NCBI RefSeq assembly: GCF_001875655.1
Contig: NZ_MKEQ01000002.1
Span: 434,001 to 498,000 of the forward strand
Source: Enterobacter hormaechei ATCC 49162
GTDB lineage: Bacteria; Pseudomonadota; Gammaproteobacteria; Enterobacterales; Enterobacteriaceae
Direction: 5' to 3'
DNA: 64,000 bases
Each line of letters starts with the position of its first letter. Positions within the stretch are counted from its first letter, which is position 1. Under the pieces are notes generated by a model. That model ran no database searches. It was not told the origin of the DNA and saw nothing but the letters and a program-made list of their open reading frames with translations. Below, in pieces: positions 31,050 to 41,417 of the stretch. The position numbers and the translations under genes are program-made.

Positions 31050-31877
31050 TTGGAAAGCCTGTTGAACCTGACTGTTGCTGGTGGGGCGCCAGTCAGGATA
31101 TTACAAATCACCGACACCCACCTTTTTGCCGAAAAGCATGAGACGCTTCTGGGCGTGAACACCTGGGAGAGTTATCAGGCGGTTCTTGACGCGATCCATG
31201 CTGAAAAGCGGCCATGCGATCTGATCGTCGCGACGGGCGATCTGGCGCAGGATCAATCCTCCGCAGCCTATCAGCATTTCGCTGAAGGGATTGCGAGCTT
31301 TAGCGTGCCTTGCGTCTGGCTACCGGGCAATCACGATTTTCAGCCCGCCATGTACAGTTCGCTTCAGGATGCGGGGATTTCACCGGCAAAATGTGTCTTT
31401 GCGGGGGACCAGTGGCAAATTCTGCTCCTCGACAGTCAGGTGTTTGGCGTTCCGCACGGTGAGTTGAGTGATTATCAGCTTGACTGGCTGGAGACAAAAC
31501 TGGCCGCCGAACCGAATCGTAATACGCTGCTGTTACTGCATCATCATCCGCTGCCGGCGGGCTGTAGCTGGCTCGATCAGCACAGCTTACGCAACTCTGC
31601 GGCGCTGGACGGCGTGCTCGCGAAATTCCCGCTCGTGCAAAATTTGCTCTGCGGGCACATTCACCAGGAACAGGATCTCGACTGGAACGGTCGTCGCCTG
31701 CTCGCGACGCCCTCGACCTGCGTGCAGTTTAAGCCCCATTGTGCCAACTTTACGCTGGATACCATCGCACCGGGCTGGCGCTGGCTGGAGCTGCATGCCG
31801 ATGGCTCGCTGACCACCGAAGTTTGCCGTCTGGCCGGGGCACAATTCCGCCCGGATACCGCTTCGGAAGGCTACTGA
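31050..31877 (+). CDS. cpdA: 3',5'-cyclic-AMP phosphodiesterase CpdA
   Basis: Metallophosphoesterase of 275 residues that hydrolyses cAMP to AMP and so lowers CRP activity. The family metal motifs appear in order: DTHLF, GDLAQDQ, GNHDF, HHHPLP and GHIHQ. The start codon is TTG, with AAGGA ending 6 nt upstream, as in E. coli; the rare start may keep the level low. The stop overlaps the next start by one base. Confidence 0.97.
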   Translation: MESLLNLTVAGGAPVRILQITDTHLFAEKHETLLGVNTWESYQAVLDAIHAEKRPCDLIVATGDLAQDQSSAAYQHFAEGIASFSVPCVWLPGNHDFQPAMYSSLQDAGISPAKCVFAGDQWQILLLDSQVFGVPHGELSDYQLDWLETKLAAEPNRNTLLLLHHHPLPAGCSWLDQHSLRNSAALDGVLAKFPLVQNLLCGHIHQEQDLDWNGRRLLATPSTCVQFKPHCANFTLDTIAPGWRWLELHADGSLTTEVCRLAGAQFRPDTASEGY

Positions 31878-32458
31878 TGTCGACGCTCCTTTACCTCCAT
31901 GGGTTCAACAGTTCACCGCGTTCCGCAAAGGCGACGCAGTTTCGCCAGTGGCTGAGCGCACATCATCCCCACGTGGAGATGATTATTCCGCAGTTGCCCC
32001 CTTATCCGGCGGATGCGGCAGAGATGCTGGAATCGATCGTGCTTGAACACGGCGGCGAATCGTTTGGCGTTGTCGGGTCGTCACTCGGCGGCTACTACGC
32101 CACCTGGCTGTCGCAGTGCTTTATGTTGCCCGCTGTCGTCGTCAACCCGGCGGTCCGGCCATTTGAGCTGTTAAGGGACTTTCTTGGTGAAAACGAGAAC
32201 CCCTACACCGGCCAACAATATGTGCTAGAGTCACGCCATATTTACGATCTCAAAGTTATGCAGGTCGACCCGCTTGAAGCGCCCGATCTTATCTGGCTGC
32301 TGCAACAGACGGGAGATGAAGTGCTGGATTACCGCCAGGCAGTGGCGTATTACGCATCCTGCCGCCAGACTGTAGAAGAGGGCGGAAACCATGCTTTCAC
32401 GGGCTTTGAAGATCATTTCACCCAGATTGTCGATTTTCTTGGACTGCACAGCCACTGA
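31877..32458 (+). CDS. yqiA: Esterase YqiA
   Basis: Alpha/beta-hydrolase esterase of 193 residues acting on short acyl esters. [20 protein letters not shown] shows the HG(F)N oxyanion segment, and [10 protein letters not shown] carries the nucleophile elbow GxSxGG; Asp in [11 protein letters not shown] and His in [10 protein letters not shown] complete the triad. The ATG overlaps the cpdA stop codon by one base. Confidence 0.96.
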   Translation: MSTLLYLHGFNSSPRSAKATQFRQWLSAHHPHVEMIIPQLPPYPADAAEMLESIVLEHGGESFGVVGSSLGGYYATWLSQCFMLPAVVVNPAVRPFELLRDFLGENENPYTGQQYVLESRHIYDLKVMQVDPLEAPDLIWLLQQTGDEVLDYRQAVAYYASCRQTVEEGGNHAFTGFEDHFTQIVDFLGLHSH

Positions 32459-32483
32459 CAATCAATGCGAATTGCTAGTTTAA

Positions 32484-34379
<1,896 letters not shown>

Positions 34380-34390
34380 TACCGAAAAAG

Positions 34391-34413
34391 CCCTGCGATG
34401 CAGGGTTTTTTTT
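34391..34413 (+). terminator. parE terminator
   Basis: CCCTGC, GAT loop and GCAGGG form a hairpin directly followed by eight T residues. Confidence 0.92.
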
Positions 34414-34483
34414 GCCCGGCGGCGTTACGCTTGCACGGGCCTACGGGATGGGTAGGCCGGGTAAGGCGCAGCCGCCACCCGGC
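34414..34483. repeat. REP pair 3
   Basis: GCCCGGCGGCGTTACGCTTG and the inverted GTAGGCCGGGTAAGGCGCAG unit lie between parE and the convergent araC-type gene, directly after the parE terminator. Confidence 0.9.
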
Positions 34484-34497
34484 AAAAAAGCGGCTCA

Positions 34498-35334
34498 TCA
34501 CGATGAATGGTTTTTCCGGTACTGCAACGGCGTCTCGCCAATCCCCTTTTTAAACGCGCTGATAAACCACGTCACGTCGGAAAATCCCGCCCGGGATGCA
34601 ATCTCACGTACGCTCGCCTCGCTATGCAGCAGCCACTCGCACGCCTTACGCAACCTTAGCGTGTTCAGGTAGTCGTGAATTTTTTCGCCCGTTTCCGCAT
34701 GAAATTTTCGCGATACGTAACTGCGCGATTTACCCAGGTCTGCGGCCAGAGCATCCAGACGAAATTTCTCCTGATAATGCTCGTCGAGCCAGAACATCAC
34801 CTGGCTGGCGATCCCCTGGCTGTTGCCCGGCTCGCCGTCGCGATCGTCGGGCAGCATCGCGAACAGGCCGATCAGCAGGCTGGCGATGCTCTCGCCGTTC
34901 ATCGGCGGTTTATAGCAGCTAAACAGATGGTCGATATGGTGATGACAGTGGGCTAAATCGGCGACCCACGCTTCGCCGCCGCGGCGCGACAGCCGCTCCA
35001 GCCGCTGCCGGGTCTGGGGAAAATCCCGCAGGATCTTCAGCACCGCGTGCTGGTCGAGGTGAATAATGGTGCGGCGGTAAATCGCCTCCGCCTGTTCGTC
35101 CACCATGACCTTATGCAGCGTAAAAGGGGGGAAGAAAAACAGCCGTCCGGGACGCATGGTGTAGTGACGATTATCGACAATCGCTACGCCAAAGCCCTCC
35201 TCCACATAGAGGATCTCCAGGCACTGATGCCAGTGATGGTAGCGAACGGTATTGGCAAACAGGCGGCTGAACGAGGCCACGGTATCGTTCAGGGTGATCA
35301 GTTCCAGAAGATCGGATGTCGGCGTGTCGTGCAT
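34498..35334 (-). CDS. AraC-family transcriptional regulator
   Basis: Regulator of 278 residues. An N-terminal cupin-like ligand-binding half (about 25-110; ILYVEEGFGVAIVDN, MRPGRLFFFPP) precedes two helix-turn-helix motifs in the C-terminal ~100 residues (FRLDALAADLGKSRSYVSRK; VREIASRAGFSDVTWFISAFKK in part). The divergent arrangement with the DUF2264/symporter/GH88 genes strongly suggests local control, probably activation by a sugar ligand. The inducer is not predictable from sequence. Confidence 0.9.
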   Translation of the reverse strand: MHDTPTSDLLELITLNDTVASFSRLFANTVRYHHWHQCLEILYVEEGFGVAIVDNRHYTMRPGRLFFFPPFTLHKVMVDEQAEAIYRRTIIHLDQHAVLKILRDFPQTRQRLERLSRRGGEAWVADLAHCHHHIDHLFSCYKPPMNGESIASLLIGLFAMLPDDRDGEPGNSQGIASQVMFWLDEHYQEKFRLDALAADLGKSRSYVSRKFHAETGEKIHDYLNTLRLRKACEWLLHSEASVREIASRAGFSDVTWFISAFKKGIGETPLQYRKNHSS

Positions 35335-35500
35335 AGTGCAATAAAACTCAACTTTTTCCCCACTGACCGTCTTTATAAACCACCTTTTTAAATTTTCTCA
35401 ACTGCGGGTTTATTCATCGCTCGCGCCTGTGACATGGCTAACATTTCTGCCCCATACGGATTCACTATGCTTTGCGGCAGTTGATTACGAGGGCGAACCT
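35335..35500. promoter_or_regulatory. Divergent control region of the uronide locus
   Basis: The 166 bp between the AraC-type gene and the DUF2264 gene must hold both promoters and the regulator's sites. The segment 35340-35400 is AT-rich and includes TTTATAAACC. No clear direct repeat of araI type could be defined by eye. Confidence 0.5.
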
Positions 35501-37315
35501 ATGTGGGCGGCAAACAAAGAAAAATCAAATCCATTGTCTTCACGCCAGGACGTGGTGGCATCGTTGAATGCGCTGTTACAGGCGCTGGACACGCAATTTC
35601 CGGCGAACCGTTCCCGATTCTCGCTGGGCGACACCTGCGCCCATTACGCAACGGACATTGCGCAGATGGAGGGGCTGTCCCGCGCGCTGTGGGGGCTGTT
35701 TCCGCTGATGGCGTCCGGCGAAAGCACGCTGTTCAGCGAGAAGTACCTTACTGCCATTAAGCTCGGTACCGACCCGCAAAGCAGCGGCTACTGGGGCGAA
35801 ACCGGCCCGTACGATCAGCGTCTTGTGGAGATGGCGGCTTGCGGTCTGGGGCTTGCGCTGCTGGGAGATAAACTTACCGCCCGCTTTTCTGAACGTGAAG
35901 TGATGAACCTGCATGCGTGGCTCAACCAGATCACCGACGCGCAAATGCCGGACAGCAACTGGAACTACTTTGCCATTATGGTCCAGCTCGGCTTTAAACG
36001 CGCCGGTCTGCCGTATGACCAGGCCGCCATTGACCACCGCTTTGCGCTGATGGACGCCTACTACCTCGGCGACGGCTGGTATTCCGATGGCCCAGGCCGT
36101 CCGAAAGACTATTACATCTCCATGGCCTTCCATTTCTACGGCCTGATCTACGCCACCCTGAGTGACGACGAGGCGAGGGCGAAGGTACTGCGCGAGCGCT
36201 CGCGTCTCTTTGCGGAGGACTTTATTTACTGGTCCGCCGCCGATGGCGCTTCAGTACCGTTTGGCCGCAGCCTGACCTACCGCTTCGCTATGGTCGCCTT
36301 CTGGAGCGCGGTGGCCTTTTCTCAACTGGATGTCTTCACCCCGGGCATTGTGAAGGGCATTGTGCTGCGGCATCTGCGCGGGTGGCAACAGCAGCCGATT
36401 GTCGATCGCGACGGTATTCTGACCCTCGGCTTTGCGTATCCGAACCTGGCGATGTGCGAGGATTACAACTCCCCCGGTTCACCCTACTGGGCGCTGAAAA
36501 CCTATCTGATCCTGGCGCTGCCGGAAGCACACCCGTTCTGGCAAGCAGAAGAACAGCCTCTGCCCGCGCTTGCTGAAAAACATGTGATTCCGCATGCGCA
36601 GCAGATCCTGATGCATTCGAAAGATTCGCAGCACGTCGTCATGCTCACCGCCGGTCAGCTGGAGCTGAACAACTATGTCAACACCGAAGCGAAATACACC
36701 AAATTTGCCTACTCCAGCCGCTTCGGCTTCACCATCGAGCGCGGGCGTTTTGGCCTGAAGCATGCGGCCTGTGATTCCATGCTGCTGCTGGCGGGCGGAG
36801 ACGACTATTTCCGCGGTCGTCGCGAGTGTGAAGAGGTTCGGGTGGATGAAAATTACATTTTCTCGCGCTGGTCGCCGTGGCGTGACGTCCAGATTGCGAC
36901 CTGGCAGATCCCGTTCGGGGAGTGGCACCTGCGTCTGCACCGTATCAATAGCGCGCGCACCCTGCAAACCGTCGAGGGCGGCTTTGCGGTAATGAAAACG
37001 GACCACCAGGTGCGCGATCGCGGCTGTTATCTGATGGCTGAAAACGGCAGCAGCGTCATTGTCGATCTCTCGCCTGCCATTCGCCGCCAGCCGGACAGCA
37101 TCGTCACGCCGCCGAACAGCAGCATTATGTTTGCGGAGTGCGCCTCCATTCCTTTGTTAAAAGCCGACCTCCCGCAAGGAGAAAGCTGGCTCTGTTGCGC
37201 CGTCCTGGCTGGTGCAAATCAGCCCGCTGCGGCGACGCCACAGCTGAATATAACCTACAACCAGGTCGTTATTAGCGAACCCGGAAGCGAACGTAAGCTG
37301 TCGTTCACATTATAA
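35501..37315 (+). CDS. DUF2264 domain protein, putative glycoside hydrolase
   Basis: Cytoplasmic protein of 604 residues with no signal peptide. The N-terminal ~370 residues fit the DUF2264 family, predicted to be an alpha/alpha-barrel related to uronide-active enzymes; GYWGETGPYDQRLVEMAA, DSNWNYFAIMVQLG and GDGWYSDGPGRPKDYYISMA are conserved-looking, acid- and aromatic-rich stretches. The rest resembles a beta-rich C-terminal domain. Clustering with a symporter and a GH88 enzyme suggests it trims imported uronic-acid oligosaccharides. I start at ATG 35501, which has GAGGG 7 nt upstream; a GTG-initiated frame from 35429 has no such site. Family confident, substrate unknown. Confidence 0.85.
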   Translation: MWAANKEKSNPLSSRQDVVASLNALLQALDTQFPANRSRFSLGDTCAHYATDIAQMEGLSRALWGLFPLMASGESTLFSEKYLTAIKLGTDPQSSGYWGETGPYDQRLVEMAACGLGLALLGDKLTARFSEREVMNLHAWLNQITDAQMPDSNWNYFAIMVQLGFKRAGLPYDQAAIDHRFALMDAYYLGDGWYSDGPGRPKDYYISMAFHFYGLIYATLSDDEARAKVLRERSRLFAEDFIYWSAADGASVPFGRSLTYRFAMVAFWSAVAFSQLDVFTPGIVKGIVLRHLRGWQQQPIVDRDGILTLGFAYPNLAMCEDYNSPGSPYWALKTYLILALPEAHPFWQAEEQPLPALAEKHVIPHAQQILMHSKDSQHVVMLTAGQLELNNYVNTEAKYTKFAYSSRFGFTIERGRFGLKHAACDSMLLLAGGDDYFRGRRECEEVRVDENYIFSRWSPWRDVQIATWQIPFGEWHLRLHRINSARTLQTVEGGFAVMKTDHQVRDRGCYLMAENGSSVIVDLSPAIRRQPDSIVTPPNSSIMFAECASIPLLKADLPQGESWLCCAVLAGANQPAAATPQLNITYNQVVISEPGSERKLSFTL

Positions 37316-37346
37316 AAATCTGGCCCTACACCCCGGCGAGGATGAT

Positions 37347-38612
37347 ATGAAAAGTACATCGACAACCAACAGAACTGAATATTACAAAATCAGCAGCTTT
37401 ATCTTTCTCTATTTTTTTACCTGGTCCGCCAGTATTGGTCTGCTGGCGATCTGGCTCGGTCAGAAAGCCAACCTGAGCGGATCGGTGATTGGAACCGTTT
37501 TTGCGGTGAACGGGATATTCTCCGTTATTCTCAAGCCGATCTACGGCTATATTCTCGATAAGATCGGCATGAGCAAATACCTGCTCTATTTTGTGGTGAT
37601 CATGTCGGCCCTGATGGCGCCATTCTTTATTTATGTTTACCAGCCGCTATTAATGTCCAATACCCTGCTGGGGATTATTATCGGCGCGCTCTATTTAAGC
37701 TTTGCCTGGTACGCGGGCGTGGCGGCATGTGAATCGTATTCCGACCGCTTTAGCCGCTTAAACGGCATGGAGTTCGGGCAGATCCGTATGTGGGGCTCGC
37801 TCGGCTGGGCGGTGGCGTCCTCTTTCTCCGGCCTGCTGTTTAACCTCTCTCCGGCGTATAACTTCATTCTCGGCAGCGTGGCGTCGGTGGTGATGCTGAT
37901 TGTCCTGCTGAGCCTGAAAGTGAACACTAACTCCGCACACGCAGGCGAGGTGCTGACGAAAGAGAAAATCGCCCCGTCGGACGTTTACGCCCTGCTGCGT
38001 AACCGCAAATTCTGGGCTTTTTGCCTGTACGTGGCGGGCGTGGCGTGGATGATGTTTATCGCTGAACAGCAGTTCTCACGTTATTTCGTCACCTTCTTCG
38101 ATGATATTCATGAGGGCAACGCCGTATTCGGCTATCTCGGGACCGTACAGTCGGGCATGGAATTTGTCATGTATATGGTGGTCCCGCTGTTTGTGAACTT
38201 TATTGGTGCCAAGCGCGGGCTGTTAATTGTCGGGCTGGTGGTCGGGGCGCGTCTGATTATTTCCGGCATGTGCGATTCTCACCTGTTAATTTCAGTGCTT
38301 AAGCCGCTGTACGGTCTGGAAATATGCCTGCTGCTGGTGTCGGTCTTTAAATATATCGCCGAGCATTTCGACAAGCGCGTGAATGCCACCATGTATTTAC
38401 TCGGCTATCAGGCGATGCTCTACGTGGGCAACGTAGTGGTCTCTTCCCCTGCGGGCTATATGTATGACCGCATCGGCTTCGAGCAGACCTATATCATCAT
38501 GGGCGCCACGGCGCTGACCTTTACCCTTATTTCTGCCTTTACGTTATCCGCCTGCCAGAGCAAATGGCGCGGAGCGCGCGCGCTGAACGTAGCAGAAACG
38601 TCCACACGATAA
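37347..38612 (+). CDS. LacY-like oligosaccharide:H+ symporter (OHS family)
   Basis: Major facilitator transporter of 421 residues with 12 hydrophobic segments, alignable with E. coli LacY along its length. Counterparts of LacY Glu126 (Glu129), Arg144 (Arg147, in FGQIRMWG), Arg302 and Glu325 are kept, so proton coupling is expected. LacY His322 is Tyr322 and Glu269 is Ser269, which points to a different sugar. Dickeya RhiT, a rhamnogalacturonide carrier, is a family precedent. Context predicts an unsaturated uronide oligosaccharide as substrate. GAGG lies just upstream of the ATG; the gene follows DUF2264 by 31 nt. Confidence 0.88.
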   Translation: MKSTSTTNRTEYYKISSFIFLYFFTWSASIGLLAIWLGQKANLSGSVIGTVFAVNGIFSVILKPIYGYILDKIGMSKYLLYFVVIMSALMAPFFIYVYQPLLMSNTLLGIIIGALYLSFAWYAGVAACESYSDRFSRLNGMEFGQIRMWGSLGWAVASSFSGLLFNLSPAYNFILGSVASVVMLIVLLSLKVNTNSAHAGEVLTKEKIAPSDVYALLRNRKFWAFCLYVAGVAWMMFIAEQQFSRYFVTFFDDIHEGNAVFGYLGTVQSGMEFVMYMVVPLFVNFIGAKRGLLIVGLVVGARLIISGMCDSHLLISVLKPLYGLEICLLLVSVFKYIAEHFDKRVNATMYLLGYQAMLYVGNVVVSSPAGYMYDRIGFEQTYIIMGATALTFTLISAFTLSACQSKWRGARALNVAETSTR

Positions 38613-38640
38613 ATTACGCCGTCAAAGAAGGAACCGAAAT

Positions 38641-39828
38641 ATGTTAAGTCGTATCAAAGAGGAACGTCTGTCCGCTATCGCTGCGCCCGTTGACGCCCGC
38701 GCATTCAGCGATGAACTGAATTCGGCGCGCAGCCACGTTCTCGACCTGATTAGCCGTCATTTAACGGAGTTCGGCGACAAATTCCCGGCGGAAACCTGCC
38801 AGGACGGTTTTTATCCGCTAACTGACAACGTGGAGTGGACCACCAGCTTCTGGACCGGGCAGCTGTGGCTGGCGTGGGAGATGAGCGGCGAGGCAAAATT
38901 CCGCGCGATGGCGGAAAAACACGTGCGCTCGTTTGGCCTGCGCATCGCCGGGCGCAACGACACCAACACTCACGACTTAGGCTTCCTCTATACGCTCTCC
39001 TGCGTAGCCGCGTGGCGGCTGACCGGAAACCGTGAGGCGCGCGGCTTCTCACTGCTGGCGGCGGAAGCTCTGCTGGAGCGTTTTCACGAGAAGGCGAAGA
39101 TCATCCAGGCGTGGGGCGATCTCTCCGATCCAGAGCAGGCCGGGCGGATGATCATCGACTGCAACATGAACCTGCCGCTGCTCTACTGGGCGACGGAGCA
39201 GACGGGCGATCCGCGCTTTGCCGACGCCGCCAAAGCACACGTGATGCAGGCCGCGACGTACCTCATTCGTGACGATGCCTCCACCTTCCACACCTACTAT
39301 ATGGATGTAGCAACCGGCGCACCGCGCTACGGCAATACCCAGCAGGGCTATGCCGACGACTCCTGCTGGTCTCGCGGGCAGGCGTGGGGAATTTACGGCT
39401 TCCTGCTGAGCTATATCTATACCGGCGACGAAACGATGATCGCCTTGTCCAAAAGGCTGGCCAATTATTTCCTTAACCGTCTGCCGGAAGACTACGTCTG
39501 CCACTGGGATCTGGCGCTGGTGGGCACCGACGCACTGCGTGACTCCTCCTCGGCGGCGATTGCGGTCTGCGGACTGCTGGAGCTGGTGAAGCACCTGCCG
39601 GTGACGGACCCGGATCGCGAGCGCTATCTGGAGTGGGCCAAAGGCATTATGTCGTCACTGACGAAACACTACCTGATGGGCAAAGACGAGAAGGGCAACG
39701 GGCTGCTGAAGCACTCGGTTTACCACCTCGCGAGCAACAAAGGGGTGGATGAGTGTGCAAGCTGGGGAGATTATTTCTACGTTGAGGCGCTGGTGCGTTT
39801 CACCCAGAGCTGGAAACTGTACTGGTAA
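38641..39828 (+). CDS. GH88 unsaturated glucuronyl hydrolase
   Basis: Cytoplasmic alpha/alpha-barrel enzyme of 395 residues. Family 88 hydrolases remove the 4,5-unsaturated uronic acid from the non-reducing end of oligosaccharides produced by polysaccharide lyases. The two Asp residues equivalent to Bacillus UGL Asp88 and Asp149 are visible as Asp112 (NTHDLGFLY) and Asp173 (MIIDCNMN), with the same 61-residue spacing. It closes the operon, 28 nt after the symporter. Whether it prefers glycosaminoglycan-, gellan- or xanthan-type fragments cannot be read from sequence. No lyase gene is present in the window. Confidence 0.9.
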   Translation: MLSRIKEERLSAIAAPVDARAFSDELNSARSHVLDLISRHLTEFGDKFPAETCQDGFYPLTDNVEWTTSFWTGQLWLAWEMSGEAKFRAMAEKHVRSFGLRIAGRNDTNTHDLGFLYTLSCVAAWRLTGNREARGFSLLAAEALLERFHEKAKIIQAWGDLSDPEQAGRMIIDCNMNLPLLYWATEQTGDPRFADAAKAHVMQAATYLIRDDASTFHTYYMDVATGAPRYGNTQQGYADDSCWSRGQAWGIYGFLLSYIYTGDETMIALSKRLANYFLNRLPEDYVCHWDLALVGTDALRDSSSAAIAVCGLLELVKHLPVTDPDRERYLEWAKGIMSSLTKHYLMGKDEKGNGLLKHSVYHLASNKGVDECASWGDYFYVEALVRFTQSWKLYW

Positions 39829-39832
39829 CGAC

Positions 39833-39854
39833 AGTCGGGGGGGCACCCCCGACT
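39833..39854. terminator. Hairpin between convergent GH88 and Kbp-like genes
   Basis: AGTCGGGGG (39833-39841) and CCCCCGACT (39846-39854) form a perfect 9-bp stem. There is no T-run on either side, so termination is plausible but not certain. Confidence 0.5.
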
Positions 39855-39860
39855 TATCGA

Positions 39861-40301
39861 TCACGCTTTTGGAATACGCAGCGTCTGGCCGGGATAGATT
39901 TTATCCGGACTGGAGAGCATTGGGCGGTTAGCCTCAAAAATCTTGTTGTACTGGTTAGCATCGCCGTACACGGTTTTGGAGATCGCGCTCAGGGTATCGC
40001 CGGATTTCACCGTATAGTAGGTGGCTTCATCCTGGGCATCTGTTGCGGTGATATTGTTCTCCACCTCGCTGACGCCTGCGATGTTGCCGACGGCGACCTG
40101 GATTTTTTCTTTCTGCTCCTGCGTCAGTCCGTCGCCCGTCACGCTGGCCTTGCCGTCGGTGACGTTAACCTGAACCTTGTCGGAACCGGGAATGTTGAGT
40201 TTCTTGAGGTGCTCGGTGATTTTGTCGCTCTGACCTTTATGATCGGTCAGGTTATCCCACAGCTTTTCGCCTGCTTCTTTTACGAAGTTAAAAAGTCCCA
40301 T
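39861..40301 (-). CDS. BON/LysM protein of the Kbp (YgaU) family
   Basis: Small protein of 146 residues with a BON domain (about 25-85) and a C-terminal LysM domain (about 95-145; [33 protein letters not shown]). It aligns along its whole length with E. coli Kbp/YgaU, a potassium-binding protein of about 149 residues that sits at an unrelated locus in E. coli. There is no signal peptide, as in Kbp. Whether this is the only copy or a second paralogue cannot be told from this window. Confidence 0.88.
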   Translation of the reverse strand: MGLFNFVKEAGEKLWDNLTDHKGQSDKITEHLKKLNIPGSDKVQVNVTDGKASVTGDGLTQEQKEKIQVAVGNIAGVSEVENNITATDAQDEATYYTVKSGDTLSAISKTVYGDANQYNKIFEANRPMLSSPDKIYPGQTLRIPKA

Positions 40302-40386
40302 TCCATCCTCCTGTTAAACATGAAGTCAGAATAAGCATAGCAGGTCAGAGAGAATTCCCTCCCCGGAAGGAGAGGGAAGGCAGGTT

Positions 40387-40701
40387 TTAAACCCCTTGCT
40401 CCAGAATGCGGATGTGGGTTTCCAGAACGTCCCCTTTCACCGCATCGCTCCACGCTTTCATATGCGCGGTCTGCAAATGGGCTTCGAGGTGCGCGACGGT
40501 TTCCCACTGCTCAACCATGATGATTGAGTCTGGCGCGGTCGCCTGGAAGCTTGCACTGGTGGCGGCGTCCACCATCGGCGCGTAGCCGTGGCAGCCTTCT
40601 TCTTTCAGTACGGTCGGGATGATCTTCGCAAACTCATCCAGTACCGCCTGACGGTGATGTTGGCCAGGACGCGTACGGATTTCAGCAATAACGGTAAGCA
40701 T
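40387..40701 (-). CDS. ygiN: Quinol monooxygenase YgiN
   Basis: ABM-fold protein of 104 residues. The E. coli protein oxidises menadiol to menadione and is proposed to form a quinone redox cycle with MdaB, the gene upstream. MLTVIAEIRTRPGQHHRQAV, EEGCHGYAP and VEQWETVAHLEAHLQT match closely. It lies 30 nt downstream of mdaB on the same strand. Confidence 0.96.
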   Translation of the reverse strand: MLTVIAEIRTRPGQHHRQAVLDEFAKIIPTVLKEEGCHGYAPMVDAATSASFQATAPDSIIMVEQWETVAHLEAHLQTAHMKAWSDAVKGDVLETHIRILEQGV

Positions 40702-40731
40702 AATTAACTCCTTCTAATTCCAGGCTACCAG

Positions 40732-41313
40732 TTAAGCAAAAATTTCCGCGAGATGCTTGCGATATTCTGCGATATAGCGCGGGACGTCCGGCATTTTAAT
40801 CACGTCGTTGACGATAAAGGTCGGCAGCGGCGCCATTCCCAGGAACTGATTCGCCTTATGGAACGGCAGATACGCGCCGTCTACGCCCACGCCTTCAAAG
40901 AACTGATCTTGCTCAGTGAACGCTTCTAGCGGGGCGTTCCAGGTCAGGGAGAGCATGTATTTTTTGCCCTGAATCAGGCCGCCGGAACCGTATTTTTTAG
41001 AGGCATCTGAGCGGGTGCGGCCGTCGCTGGCATACAGCGAACCGTGACCTTCGGTAAAGACGTCGTCCATGTATTTTTTCACGGTCCACGGTGCGCCCAT
41101 CCACCAGCCCGGCATCTGCCAGATCACCACGTCGGCCCACAGGAAGTTCTGCACTTCGGCCTTCACGTCGTAATTGCTGTCCGCGCGCACGACCTTAACA
41201 TCATGTCCGGCGTCGCGCAGAAAACCATCCGCGACCTCGGTCAGGGTGTCATTGAGCTGGCCTTTAGAGTGCGCAAATTCTTTCGCGCCGTTGATAATCA
41301 GAATGTTGCTCAT
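40732..41313 (-). CDS. mdaB: NADPH:quinone oxidoreductase MdaB
   Basis: Flavodoxin-fold FAD enzyme of 193 residues that reduces quinones by two electrons, protecting against redox cycling. MSNILIINGAKEFAHSKGQLN at the start and WQMPGWWMGAPWTVKKYMDDVF (in part) form the FAD/substrate pocket. Co-directional with ygiN, and downstream of qseBC in this orientation. Confidence 0.96.
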   Translation of the reverse strand: MSNILIINGAKEFAHSKGQLNDTLTEVADGFLRDAGHDVKVVRADSNYDVKAEVQNFLWADVVIWQMPGWWMGAPWTVKKYMDDVFTEGHGSLYASDGRTRSDASKKYGSGGLIQGKKYMLSLTWNAPLEAFTEQDQFFEGVGVDGAYLPFHKANQFLGMAPLPTFIVNDVIKMPDVPRYIAEYRKHLAEIFA

Positions 41314-41417
41314 TATTTGTCCTCGATGCTGAGAGTATGCCGGATATTCTACGCGCGAGGACGGAGCGGAAAAATAAGCAAAATGTGCAAAGTCTTTTGC
41401 GCTCAGCGCAATAATAG

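Noticed and set aside
40346-40382. Fourth copy of the CCCTCTCCC hairpin repeat
   Set aside because: Only CCCTCCCC and GGAGAGGG arms are present, with no GGGTGAGGG arm; too weak to class with the others.
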